The translations under genes and the position numbers were made by a program. The notes under the pieces were generated by a model that saw only the letters and a list, made by a program, of their open reading frames with translations, ran no database searches and was not told where the DNA came from. Positions 11,676-22,924 of a stretch of DNA of 64,000 nt are shown here, one piece after another (the first letter of the stretch is position 1; every line of letters starts with the position of its first letter). This DNA comes from Platycnemis pennipes. Lineage: Eukaryota > Arthropoda > Insecta > Odonata > Platycnemididae. Where the stretch lies: NCBI GenBank assembly GCA_933228895.1, contig OW121854.1:56152609-56216608 (forward strand). The letters are read 5' to 3'.

Positions 11676-11683
11676 TATATAAG
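11676..11683 (+). promoter_or_regulatory. TATA box of the arrestin gene
   Basis: TATATAAG, followed by a GC-rich leader; transcription would start near 11705. There is no ATG between that point and the coding start at 11905, which fits a simple 5' UTR of about 200 bases. Confidence 0.6.
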
Positions 11684-11904
11684 GGACTCGGCGGCGACGG
11701 ACGGATTCGTGGGGTGCCCTTAACCTGAGACGCGGAAGGAACACCAGGACGACGATTCTCTCAACTCTTCGCTTGTGATCGTGTGAAGGTGTCTGTCTCT
11801 CCCAAGCAGGTCCCTTGAGGAATAGTGCTCGGGGGTGTAGAGAGCAGTCGTCGCTTGGGCTCGTTCCTTCTGTGTCCGCAACTTGAAGTAATAACCCTCC
11901 TGAA

Positions 11905-11971
11905 ATGATACCCTTCCTGTTCCTCGTCTTCGTTGTCGCAGTCAAAGTCTTCAAGAAGTCAACTCCAAATG
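11905..11971 (+). CDS. Arr2: Arrestin coding exon 1 (residues 1-22)
   Basis: Encodes [18 protein letters not shown] and STPN, ending in phase 1 with donor GTTTGT. Relatives begin at about V10 with Met-Val-Val. The bases before position 11941 form a good pyrimidine-rich acceptor ending CGCAG, so part of this exon could instead be intron in some transcripts. Confidence 0.8.
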
Positions 11972-14900
11972 GTTTGTGGAAGATTAGAACATAAATAATT
12001 TGTTTTTAACTTTATCTTTAACCTTTGCGTCGCGACTCGTGAGCTATCTCTTTCGCGCTCCAGTGGTATTATTCTAATTATTTAGGAAACTCTCCGAGGT
12101 TGCTATTAATATTCATAACATTTGTGCTGAAATTGATTTCATTTATCCGCGAATTCTACGCAGTTGGCTTCACTTTGCAGAAGTTTTGATTACCACACTT
12201 TGCACCTAATTAACCAAGAGACAATTTGCTCCATCGCTTAACATCAATGCTAGGAGCAAGTTATCCATATAATTGTGAACCAATAGCTCTGAGGAGAGCG
12301 GGTTGTCAAATCACGTGTTTCTTATGAAAATATTGTTAATTTCTCCTTTTGCCGTAGTTATCCTTTCCTCGAATGCTTTGTCTTTATCTCTGTTGGTGCA
12401 GTAAAATGATGAGAGGCACTATATCTATCTATGAGACGGAACATTTTAAATACGGGCGATGTTTATGCTGATTTTAATGTGAGTGTACGCAAGTGCCTAC
12501 ATCTTTCAATTTGTCAGCTAAACCAATAAAATCGCCTTATTGCGTCATGTTCTAAGAAAAATATATTTGCCGTAGATGAATCATATGCTTACCTAGAGAG
12601 CTGGGGCTGGGTCCCGCAGTTACAATGACTATATTCCTTATTTTGACATTCATGATGTTCACGAGAAAAACTGAGATGGTTTTCTGTTGCCTTCATTCTA
12701 GGAAATATAGATAGATACTGGAACTACTTGCTATGCGAGAAGACAAAATAATAGAAGAGAGTATTGCTTTAGCTCACCGATGACGGATACATTTATTTGA
12801 AACAATCCATCGAATATTCTAGATCGGGAGATTGTGTCCTCTTCGACAGTAGCAAAGGACTAAATAATGCATGGTGGTGCATATCGTACTTTTCTATTCT
12901 AACTTCTGCGCAATTTTAAATGAAATGGATGCATTACCACATTTTCCAGGAATCTGAACTCTTTTCGTCCGGACTTAGAAGATCTTTTCCCGGAAATCGC
13001 TTGCTTGTCCTCATCATAGGAAGTTTCTCATCCTTATTCTACTTTTGAAATGTATGTGTCAACGCCGTAGTTAGGCGATTAGGGACCTTAAACTATTCTA
13101 TATCTTTTTTAAAAAGATGTTAAAATTCCGGTACTTATGAAGTACCTACTCTGGAGAAGATTGCGAAGAACTTTTCATGAAAAATTTCAGCCGAATAATT
13201 ACCAGCAAATTAGGATCGGGATATGTTTGATAGCCAATTCCCTTACGGACGTTAATTGAAATAGCAGTTTAAAGCGTGTTAACAAAAACTTTGATTCATT
13301 CAATGAGTCCAAGGATGGGAAATTCATTTTTGCATGTGTAAACCTTTAAAGATATGTTTGATGATTAATAATGAAACACAGGTTAGTACGGTAAGCATCT
13401 GGGGTTTTGAGCAATATCAAAGCAATCCCATGAAGATGCCGAGAATATCATTTTGTATGCATATAATCTAATGGTATCAATAGCCTATAATCATATCTAA
13501 CCAGATAAGTTAATATTTAACTTCAAAAACTTCCCCTCCCATGTTTGCAGGAAAGGTCACTGTCTACCTGGGAAAGCGAGATTTCGTTGATCACTTCGAC
13601 CATATTGACCCCATTGATGGAGTTGTTGTGGTTGAGAGCGATTACCTCAGGGGACGCAAGGTGTACGGTCAGGTAAGTAATCAAACTACGAAATTAGAAT
13701 AATCTAAAACAGCAGTTTCATGAGCTTATTGGCGAAAGAGTGAAGTCTCTTACGTAGTATTATACTGTCAGTTTTGCCACTGAGATAAATCACACCTCGG
13801 CGAATTGCAAAGACTGGCAACATATTCGTTAGAATCCTTGGTCTTGCAATAAATGGCTAGTTCATGAGATTAAATAGAATTTCCAAGAACAGTGGCACAT
13901 CAGTGAGGCTCATAATGTTTATCGCTTTCATTAGTTACTAGCAGAGGGGATATTTTTCTGTTATTTCATATTATTATTAAATATCTTTATGTATTAGAGA
14001 AAATGCAGATAGCGTTGTCAAGATGAAAAAATCTTAATGTCACTTGAGAGCAGGTTGTCATATTGATTTACTGTTATTATTTGATATTTACGCAAGTTCT
14101 TTCAGTAAATATGTATTTCGATTAACGAAATTTGTAATTCAAATAGGCAGTTGGATAAACTGCTCGGTCAGTAACAGGAATTCGAAATCCCTGGTGCACG
14201 TAACGTGAATGGCGAGTTGGTAATTAATTCAAATGTGCTTACTGGGCAAAAGGAAGGAAAAACCTTGGGATATTAAAGTTGAAATGATTTCATAAGTTTA
14301 ATTTGTCCGCATGTAAATTGGGAATTCATATGACCTCTCTTGTTCCCAAGATGCTCATTTGATGATGTCATACGGTTTTACTCGTGAAATTGCTTCATTG
14401 TGCCGAACGGTAATTCGTTGCAGACATATGACTTCCTTTTCGTTAAACTTGGACGATGGGAAGCTTAGGAAAACCTGAACTAAAAGGAAAGAATATTTGC
14501 AATCATACTGGTTCCACGTCCTTCTATTGCGTTTTTAGGTAGATTTGCAAAAGTCGAATATTGACGCGCTGTAAGAGTATCCCAATCGTTTAAAGTTCAC
14601 TCTAACTGTAGTCGGATTAATGTGGTAGGTGGGGTATAAGAATTCGACTTCGAGGGTCTGGGATCGTATCGCGGGGATGGGAAAATTTTTCAGGAATTGC
14701 ATTGAATGATTAAATTGCCTAAGGCCGTGCGGTCAGCATTAAATTGTGGTCACATGCATGAATAAAAACGAATGCATTAATTGTTCCCACTTACAGCCGA
14801 TCCATTTCATTTTATTGCTTTACTTTGATGAAATACGAATGTGCCTTATGAGTCTTGAGCCAGAGTTATTTGAATTTATGCTTTGACTAGGATCTGGCGT

Positions 14901-17900
14901 ACAACTATGCCCTCTTCGGAATTTTTCAATCAAATTCTTTAAGGACACATAAAGTTCTGGCAATACACTCTGCTATCCTTTATATCTTGTAACAATGCTG
15001 TGGCATACCATATCTTCCGGTCTAAAATGTGTGAGAGCGAGGGATTGACTTAGAAATTCACCTCTAACCAACTATTTTACTACCTTAGAATGCTATGTAG
15101 GCACATATAAAGGGTGTTATAGAAAGGTTTGAATGCTTTCTCATCCATTTTCTTTACGTATGGACGTAGCTTCATCCTTTAATGCACACTTAAAGCCCGA
15201 CTTATTTTTCATCCAACAATTAATTCACCTAGCTAAAGATTATACCACGCACTTTGTTGCTACTTTCTTGCAGGTGACAGCGACCTACCGTTATGGAAGG
15301 GAAGAAGATGAGGTCATGGGGGTGAAATTCAGCAAGGAGATGGTGGTTGCCAACGGACAGATGGTGCCCCAGAAGGACAGCGAGCGAGAGCTCACTCCCA
15401 TCCAGGTTGGTAACAGCGTTTATAAAATGAATTATTTCAACTAGTATTGTGTCTAGATATGAAGAAAGGGATAGGGAGAAATGGAGGGCTGCAGTATACC
15501 AATCCTAGATATACTGCATACTACGTATCAAATCAAGTATTGATAAGTACGACATGAACGACATTGAGAAAATAGGGAAATCATGGGCTTAAAAACTTAG
15601 TTTTCCAAGTAAAATAATGATGTCTGTGTCCATGACTGTGAATGCTTTCCATCGGAAATATGCCAGCTTATAAAAATAGTTATTTTTTGTATTCATGATT
15701 GTGTGCTTACTTTCTTAGAAATATTCAATTTGAACTCCACGTTAGTAAAATATGGCCTCGATGAATTTTACATCACACCTCGTCCATCTCGAATATATCA
15801 AACGTTTGTTTGAAGATTATTCAGTTAAATTCGTCAGGAACACGGTGTAGAAAACTTAACTTTATAAATTTTATTCACAAGTATCACAGTTCGTAAATAA
15901 ATCGAGGTGGCCAAATAAAACTTTCTGCCTACTCCTATAAAAATAGCTTGGGTTGGCATTGATATAGGTAATGATACTTTCATTCGCTTGCTTAGTACAA
16001 CTTGATCCGTCGATAACGAAATATTTCTTTCTTTTCATCCTTGAAGGAACGCCTGATGAAGAAGTTCGGAGCCAATGCCACTCCTTTCACCTTCAAGTTC
16101 CCCCAGAACTCCCCATCCTCCGTGATGCTGCAGACCGTCGGTGACGACAACGGCAAGCCCCTCGGAGTTGAGTACTGCTTCAGGACCTACGTCGGCGAGC
16201 ACTCCAATGACAGGACCCACAAGCGATCCACCGTCACCTTCGCCATCAAGAAGGTACGCCCTCGACGCAATCCATCGCTGATGCAAAACACTGCTTGATG
16301 CAGCCATTACCTACTAACTGTGGGGGGTTCATGTAGGGGTGGAATGAATAATTACTCTCCTCCAACTTAAGAAAGCAATGAGCTATAAATCTGCGGCTAA
16401 TGGCATTAACAGAAGGATTGAATTCACAAGAGAGTCGTTCACTAACTCGAGAACAGTTGTGATTGGCAAATTGATGAAAGATGTTAAGGTGGGGATCCTT
16501 TTGGTTCAGTAGCTATAGTATTGGTATCCCATCTCGAGGGTTCATCTTGGCCTAGACAGACCCTTTCAGTGGCATACCTTAAGTGCTTTGTGGGGCTTAC
16601 TTGAATTGCAGTAGTATATCCTACGGTTGGAACGTTTAACTATGCAGCACTTGGCGTCATTCATCAGGTTAATGTCAAAGCCGAGTTTTTATCCACCCTT
16701 ACATCTTTCCCTGAAAAATTTCTGGTTTTGTGTAAAATACTTCATCTTCACTGGTAAAAATGACCTCAGCAGACAGTCGTCTCCTCTAATATTAACAGCT
16801 AATATCGAAGAAAGTCAGTGAAGAATTTTGCTACGGAAAGAGGCGTTTTAATTGTTGCAAAACCTGAACCATGTGGAAAATTGAGTAAAAGTTCACTTTA
16901 GGTGATGGATGTAATAAGACTAAGGGTCGCACCAAGTCTCTTAGCGAAAACATTAAACTTAAACCTTCGTTAAAATACCCTTGACAATTAGGCCATACCA
17001 TACTTTAATTTCGTCTACAGGGCTGAATGAAAATTCAAGTAAGATGTGCAAAATAATGTTTTCATGTGAAACAAACTCAACTCTAGATATATTACCTGAA
17101 ATGTGAGGGTTTGCTCACGCCTACATCTAAATACCAATATCTGCCCATAACCTCATTCCTTCTCATCCTTTGGAGCTGAGGTCTTCGTCATCACTTCTCG
17201 TAATTTAATCTTGGCATTCTTTCTTAGGTTCAGGATTACGCATTTAGGGCTTCACTTAAGTACTGCGCCTCAAAATAAAGGCCATTGTTTTGTTCTTCTT
17301 ATCTGCACTTTTCTCTTACAAACTAGTCTTCGGAGTCCTTTTCTTTAGTTAAACTACCTGTAAATTGAATTTGTATCTCACTTTTTTCTGTCCCTATTAT
17401 ATTGAAAATAATCGAGATAAACTCTTATATCGTATAATAACTTGCTCCTCCTTATCTTACTATCTCGGTATTTAACACAGAGCACGTCTTCAGTCTTTGG
17501 AAAATGATTTTCACTTTCTACTTTGGCTGAACTATGCTCGATATTCAAGTTTGGACTATTTTTTAGTTGTGAGTATTCCCTGTCATATTCTCCTTCATTC
17601 GAGGACCTTCGCTATTTATTTAATTTTTTCCTTCGATGGCAATACTGTTACTTTGAAACGGCTGTACTTCTACAGGTTCAACGGCTTCTGCCATTAGATT
17701 AACTTGTTTCCTTTACTTGAAGTTTATTGAAGACATTTTGAGGGGACAAAGAGCGTAAGTGTAAAGTTAGGCAAGTGATGAACTGGCAGTTTGGATGGAT
17801 CGTTTAGAGAAAGGAAGATTTTGGATCAAATAGCGGTTATTAAGTGAAAGATAGTATGATCCTGTTTGATGGAAGTGGATTGAAGCGTTTCGACTTCTTG

Positions 17901-20900
17901 TTCATGTAAACATTTACCTTTACAGGAAGATCAGTACTGAAAAAATAATATTATTAGATTTGCACCAGTGAAGGTAGATCTAAATGGATATTCTACTATT
18001 CCTACGACGCCTACATTTCACACGATGTCCCTCTTCAGATCCTTATGCCTCCTACATCCTATAGCTCTATACAAACTACCCATTCTTCTTCTCCCTCTGC
18101 CCGCTTACCCAACGTTCTGTCCTCAATCACGACTATATAAACGCCCTCGCCATTAATCACCTTAATAAATATAAATAGCATCCTGGGCAAAGGGTAAGAA
18201 GGGATGGGCAAGTAGGATCATCCATTTGCTATTTTAAGGCAATGGAGTAAGTTAGGAGGATGTTATGGAGAGCAGTATCCCGGGTATATAAGAACCAATT
18301 TCAAGGTAAAAAGTCTTTGCCATAATTATTTTAGCAATTTATTTTATTGGTCGTTGGTCAATCATGAGTGAAATAATTTACTCCTCTATTTTGTACATTG
18401 CCAGATCCAATACGCTCCCCCAGCCAGGAGCAACCGACTCCCAAGCTCCCTTGCCTCCAAGGGATTCACCTTCTCTCAGGGCAAGATCAACCTGGAGGTC
18501 ACCCTGGACCGAGAAATCTACTACCACGGTGAGAAGGTCTCCGCTAACGTGATCGTCAGCAACAACTCCCGCAAGGCTGTGAAGAACATGAAGGTTCGTG
18601 GATGCTCTGGGACTTGAAATTCTACGAATATTACCGGATTCAATGCAGTGGACCGGTTTCAAACCCTCGAATATCTCCCTCTCTGTCCCCCAAAAGGTGA
18701 TGATTGTCCAGCACTGCGAGGTGACCATGGTGAACATGCAGTTCTCCCGCGTCGTGGCCGACTTGGAAACCAGGGAGGGATGCCCAATCACTCCTGGTGC
18801 TTCTCTCACCAAGACCTTCTACCTGGTGCCTCTCGCCTCCTCCAACAAGGACAAGCAGGGAATCGCCCTCGATGGACACCTCAAGGTTTGTAGATCTTTG
18901 CATCTTCAGTTCGGTTTACGAATCTCAAAGAAATAATACGACTTTCTCCTCACCCGATTTGAGTACTCTGACTCCTCACCCCTAAGAATCGGGAGGTTTA
19001 TAAACGGCCACGAAGTTTGGATTGACATTGCGCCTTAATCAAAGCCTTGGTTTTGTAACAAATTACTTGCAATTTCATCGCAACATGCCGGCTGTAGCAG
19101 ACTTGTTGGTAAGGCACAAGCCTGATAACCTGAATGTTGCAGGTTCGAATCCTGCCTCTGACTCGCATTCCTCGTTTGACTTAGGATTAACCTGAGGAGT
19201 AACGTAAATTAGCCGATATGATGACCACTGACAGACGATCCCACGACGTTACTTGTCGGGGCACTTAAAAATCTAATCCAAAAAAATACTTATTGCGACG
19301 CTTTGACTTGGCTTTTGATTTCTTATGAGCTGCAAAATTAATTTAGAAAAATCTTGAGAGTTGCCAGAGATGATGATCATAATTCCGTTGACTTTCACTC
19401 AATTTACTCCCACTGTACTTATTTTCAAAATCACGACGAAATCAAGAGGGTTAACGTAAACTCTACGCTTGGCGACTAACATTGTCTCCTTTCTGGTGGT
19501 TTCAGGATGACGATGTGAACCTTGCCTCCTCCACTCTCGTGGCTGAGGGACAGGCTCCTCATGATGCCATGGGCATTGTCGTCTCCTACTCTCTCCGAGT
19601 CAAGCTGAACTGCGGAACCCTGGGTGGTGAGCTCCAGACTGACGTTCCATTCAAGCTTCTTCACCCAGCTCCAGGTGAGTATCATTCATGGCAAGGTCAC
19701 GCTAACCATCACTCATCCCCAGAGTTGCCTTCTCATTTTGAAAGATTTTCTTGACGATTTCGGTTTTTGGGGTGAATACCTTCCTACCCACGATTTTGAA
19801 TCTTCACATCAATCCTCCATCCTTACTGATGGTGTGTTCAATGGGAAAATCTCTGGCTCATATCGTGAAGACAGGGCAATTTCAAAACCTAGTGTCTGTC
19901 TAGCCCTACCGCGTTTCTCGAAAATCTTCCCCATAACCCAATCAGCCAGCCCCTTTCTCATCACGCGCTGTACGACTTAACTTGGTGGTCACCTCCCCTT
20001 AGCAACTACTTCTGTCTGCACATTTGCCTAGGGGGTAAATGATTAAAATCTCTTGCGATCCGTAAACTTTTGACCCGATTTTAAATTATTTTTCCTGATT
20101 TCTAACTTTGTTCTTGGAACAAAGTTTGGCTTAAATGTATAAAAAAACAATACATATTCACAGGCATAGGTCTCTTTTCTTCATATAAGGTCAGTTGAAG
20201 TAAATTTTTGCATTCGATTTGGAAAGAAATCTAACTTAAATGCCTTATATACCAAAAGGTGACGGTAGTATCAAATTAGGAAGGTAAATATTTTGTAAGG
20301 TCATCGTCAAATTGTGATGATAAGATCTCGGGTACTCCCCTGATTATTCAAGAACTCATGTTTAAATACAGATTGGTTGTACATATTAATCGGATGCACA
20401 GTGATTTGAGGAATAGTTTGAAAGACAATAACTCGGTTTAACTGATTTCGATTTTACGATCAATTATAATTGTTAATGACTGCTTCGTCACAAATGTAAT
20501 TAAAGGATTTATTTTGAGTTATGTTTGAATCCAAGTCAATCTCGAGGGGACTGAGCAGAAAATACAGAGATAACCGAAGTTTAAGCCACAAAGCTTTTTA
20601 GCATCGTGCATGGATAGAAAGCTAAACAGATTGCTTTGCTGTAAATAATAATTCTTGCTCCTCCTCTTCGTGCATTGATCCAGAAATCAGTATGGCTTCA
20701 TAAAATACATTAGTGCGTTAAAATACATAATTTGAATTTGAATCCGCATGATCAATGCCACTGCTAAAAAATGTTCGTACTGGATTGCTACGATGCCCTC
20801 TTCATCCAAATTTACGACCCATGTAATAAGGACGCAAGATCTTCTGTCTCCTCACCCAATTATCGGATGCTTCCAAACTGCACTCATATTCCATGCTGAT

Positions 20901-21590
20901 CACTTCCGAAATCTCATTTCTTCAAATAATTCCGTTTGTAGCCTCAACATCCTTGCCATCTTCAATACCTCGAATAAGCCAATTCTTTAAAAACATCAAC
21001 CCTGCACGTCAAACGTTTCCATCCTAGTTATCACGAGTCGCTAATCCTAAGGTAGGTTTCGCATTTACGTCATCATATTCTCTTTCTATTTATAACACAA
21101 ATCCTCCTACCGTATTTTCTCAGTTCATCTAATTAGTCTCCTAATTTTCTCGCAAAACTTGTGTAAAACAATTTTCATTTTTCCTCTACTGTGATGCTAA
21201 GATTAAAGCGTTACGGGCAAGCCTAGTTTTAACTACGTGAACGGAGAGAAATTAAAATAGAAATGATAAGCACGCCCATGAGAAAAAATTGCTCTCGACC
21301 GAGGAAATGAAAATTAACATGCTCCACCACATTAATCTGAATATTTCCTATCCTCTTCCTTTGGGTCTCTGTCAGTTTCTGCCGTGGTTTGGACGCAGGT
21401 TTGAACCGCTCAAATCAAATGTGCATACTGACTCGTGCCAATTTGATTCATGTTTACAGGCTCCGTCGAGCAGCAGAACGCTACCGCCGAGAAGAAGGCC
21501 AAGCCTCTTGCCAAGGCCACCGCTGACGACGATGACAACATTGTGTTCGAGGACTTCGCCCACCTTCGCCTCACTGAGCAGCAGCAGTAA
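11905..21590 (+). CDS. Arr2: Visual arrestin (Arr2/phosrestin-1 type), 8 coding exons, 401 aa
   Basis: Arrestins bind activated rhodopsin in photoreceptor membranes, block G-protein coupling and can lead to endocytosis. Coding exons: 11905-11971, 13551-13672, 15274-15405, 16047-16253, 18405-18593, 18697-18885, 19506-19674 and 21460-21590; they sum to 1206 nt, open throughout, with GT-AG at every intron. The N domain is about residues 10-185 and the C domain about 186-360, followed by a short acidic tail. Landmarks: phosphate-sensing KK at 17-18, GKRD at 30-33, finger loop [10 protein letters not shown] at 70-79, DDDVNLASS at 303-311, and AP-2-binding tail [11 protein letters not shown]...R at 381-395. 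Matches such as [10 protein letters not shown] and [17 protein letters not shown] point to the Drosophila Arr2 subgroup, also 401 aa. Oddities: a hydrophobic 8-9 residue N-terminal extension, and Thr171 and His393 where vertebrate arrestins have polar-core arginines. The start is the first ATG after the TATA box and has an in-frame TGA at 11884. An alternative start through an upstream exon spliced at 11940/11941 cannot be excluded. Confidence 0.95.
11972..13550 (+). other. Arrestin intron 1
   Basis: Donor GTTTGT, acceptor TTTGCAG, phase 1. At 12777-12802 there is CCGATGA...GAAA, resembling the decayed hammerhead-like motif at 85. Otherwise nothing recognised. Confidence 0.85.
13551..13672 (+). 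CDS. Arr2: Arrestin coding exon 2 (residues 23-63)
   Basis: Reads [20 protein letters not shown] through LRGRKVYGQ and ends in phase 0 at a consensus donor GTAAGT. Carries the conserved GKRD; D33 is the polar-core aspartate equivalent. Confidence 0.95.
13673..15273 (+). other. Arrestin intron 2
   Basis: GT-AG intron of 1601 bases. A weak SINE-like stretch lies at 14605-14760, with a degenerate B-box (GGGATCGTATC). No other features. Confidence 0.85.
15274..15405 (+). CDS. Arr2: Arrestin coding exon 3 (residues 64-107)
   Basis: Reads [20 protein letters not shown] to ELTPIQ; contains the finger loop that enters the receptor cavity. Acceptor CTTGCAG, donor GTTGGT. Confidence 0.95.
16047..16253 (+). 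CDS. Arr2: Arrestin coding exon 4 (residues 108-176)
   Basis: Reads [19 protein letters not shown], then [12 protein letters not shown] and [12 protein letters not shown]. Position 171 (T in STVTF) aligns with the phosphate-sensor arginine of vertebrate arrestins. Acceptor TTGAAG, donor GTACGC. Confidence 0.95.
16254..18404 (+). other. Arrestin intron 4
   Basis: 2151 bases, the longest intron. Its last 450 bases carry the LINE family B fragment at 17960-18165. The rest is unremarkable AT-rich sequence. Confidence 0.85.
17960..18165 (-). pseudogene. LINE family B 3' fragment in intron 4
   Basis: Aligns by eye with 5515-5650: both contain the run of CTC TTCAG...CCTCATACCT-like blocks followed by CTTCTCCCTCT and TTACCCAA. 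Read on the minus strand, it corresponds to the GRGR...YEGLKRE part of the family B tail. Inserted antisense to the host gene; degenerate. Confidence 0.6.
18405..18593 (+). CDS. Arr2: Arrestin coding exon 5 (residues 177-239)
   Basis: Reads [20 protein letters not shown] to [11 protein letters not shown]; includes [18 protein letters not shown], the start of the C domain. Acceptor TGCCAG, donor GTTCGT. Confidence 0.95.
18697..18885 (+). CDS. Arr2: Arrestin coding exon 6 (residues 240-302)
   Basis: Reads [17 protein letters not shown] to GIALDGHLK, with [15 protein letters not shown] in between. Separated from exon 5 by only 103 bases. Acceptor ends AAAAG, a weak but well-placed site; donor GTTTGT. 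Confidence 0.95.
19085..19265 (+). repeat. tRNA-derived SINE in intron 6
   Basis: A-box-like TAGCAGACTTGTTGG (from about 19097) and a perfect B-box GGTTCGAATCC (about 19141-19151) are spaced as in tRNA promoters, but the flanks do not fold into a tRNA. The tail contains GACAGACGATCCCACGACG, related to the 3' part of other SINEs here. Confidence 0.55.
19506..19674 (+). CDS. Arr2: Arrestin coding exon 7 (residues 303-358)
   Basis: Reads [16 protein letters not shown], then [19 protein letters not shown] and FKLLHPAP, ending in phase 1 at donor GTGAGT. D305 is the polar-core aspartate equivalent in the gate loop. Confidence 0.95.
19675..21459 (+). other. Arrestin intron 7
   Basis: 1785 bases; contains a perfect 10-bp palindrome with a TTG loop at 20104-20126. 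Long open frames at its 5' end are read-through of exon 7 in other frames. Confidence 0.85.
21460..21590 (+). CDS. Arr2: Arrestin coding exon 8 (residues 359-401 and stop)
   Basis: Encodes the C-tail: [16 protein letters not shown], then [16 protein letters not shown], ending EQQQ and TAA. F388, F391 and R395 give the AP-2 beta-appendage motif (F-x2-F-x3-R). No clathrin box is seen, and there is no obvious counterpart of the CaMKII-site serine known from Drosophila Arr2. Confidence 0.95.
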
Positions 21591-21844
21591 GCGGAGAAAT
21601 ACCGATACGGGATACGGAGAACTTCATGAAGACGACGGCTGTAGAGTTGCGAAGTTACTTGGAAAAAGAGAGTCCCCGAAAAACCTAGTGCTCCAAACCC
21701 CTGAATCACCATCTGAAGGAGGAAGTCCACCCTACCAGTCTTCCGCGGTGATATATCCTCAAACCTCTGCCCTTTTTCCGCACTCTTCCGATGGCCAGGA
21801 ATTTGTATATCCTACCAAGAGTAGATATATGAAGCTTGACCAAA

Positions 21845-21850
21845 AATAAA
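21845..21850 (+). terminator. Polyadenylation signal AATAAA
   Basis: First canonical hexamer after the stop codon, giving a 3' UTR of roughly 270-290 bases. Further AATAAA motifs occur near 22395 and 22583. Confidence 0.5.
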
Positions 21851-21869
21851 ATCTGTGAAAAATATTCTA

Positions 21870-22920
21870 AATTACTACGTGGATATCTCATCGTAGGTTT
21901 TGCGACCACTTAAAAATCTTCTGGAGCCTTTTAGGTTTACCTAGATCCCTTAAGATTCTTAAGTTGTAGCAAAACTGTGGTTTTAAGGAAGCATTTCAAA
22001 ATGAACACCTTCGTGACTCTCAAGGTTGTAAAAAAAATTATACAAAAATCTAAAAATCATGTAACATTATAAAGTAATTGTCCGGCAATTTGAGATCATG
22101 ATGCGAGGGTTCTTTTTTGAGACTAGAATGTCTCACACAATCATTAATTTTTAAAGGTTTTTTAAAGGAGTAAGATATTACATCAGACGTGCCTGCCTCT
22201 TCATGACCTGTAGTTCAAATGCTGCCATGTGTGCCAAAGCCTGTAACATCTCCTGTGCATACGTTCGTTCATCTCATGGTTTACCTTTTCTTATGATTTT
22301 TGAAAACGGCACAAATGTTTGCACATGGATAAATGATTTTGGAAGTCATCTGAAAAAAGGCTCATTTCTGTATAGATAATAACCCACGCAAATCAATAAA
22401 AGTTTGGACAATTAAAAAATACTTTTATTTTTATCCTTTCCCTATTTTTAAGATTGCTCTAAGTGCGAGAAAGATCATAAATTTATTGCAAACCCTTTTT
22501 GAGGAGGATTATGGAAAAACACTTTAAAGCAGCCGGCTCATCACCATCGCAATAAGTAATTTAGTCTTCATACATATATTTGAATAAACAAAATTATAAT
22601 CAGTCTAATGGGATAGTCACCTTAATAAATCCGATATCATTATTATCAGTCAAAAATTCTGATGTTGATTTGACGTAGACTTGATTCTTCTATCAGCTAA
22701 CACTTACAAATTTTTCTATACCACTATCTCATAATTTTAATAGACCTCTGAATCAGTCAAGGAAGTCTGGATAATTTCTTAGCCAAAACCTTAATGTTTT
22801 AAAGTATGTATATTGTATGCTGGTATGGCTATTATGTGTTCTGTAGTGACGAAAGTTTTTCAGTCTTAATTTTTGACCTTTGAGTATGAGTGTTAGAGGG
22901 GGATCAAGAACAGGCAGTTT
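21870..22920. other. Intergenic sequence 3' of arrestin
   Basis: AT-rich, no recognised feature; could hold an extended 3' UTR if a later polyadenylation site is used. Confidence 0.4.
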
Positions 22921-22924
22921 GGAG

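Noticed and set aside
11673..11954. 93-codon minus-strand open frame across the arrestin leader
   Set aside because: Antisense shadow of the GC-rich 5' UTR and exon 1.
15133..15444. 103-codon plus-strand open frame
   Set aside because: It is arrestin exon 3 read together with flanking intron; the splice sites and homology limit coding to 15274-15405.
18378..18903. Overlapping minus- and plus-strand open frames over arrestin exons 5 and 6
   Set aside because: Shadows of the GC-rich arrestin exons in other frames.
19085..19165. Possible functional tRNA gene
   Set aside because: A- and B-box are present but no acceptor stem or cloverleaf can be formed; fits a SINE.
21289..21849. 186-codon plus-strand open frame over the last arrestin exon
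   Set aside because: Different phase from the arrestin tail and runs through intron and 3' UTR; the correct frame gives the conserved acidic AP-2 motif.
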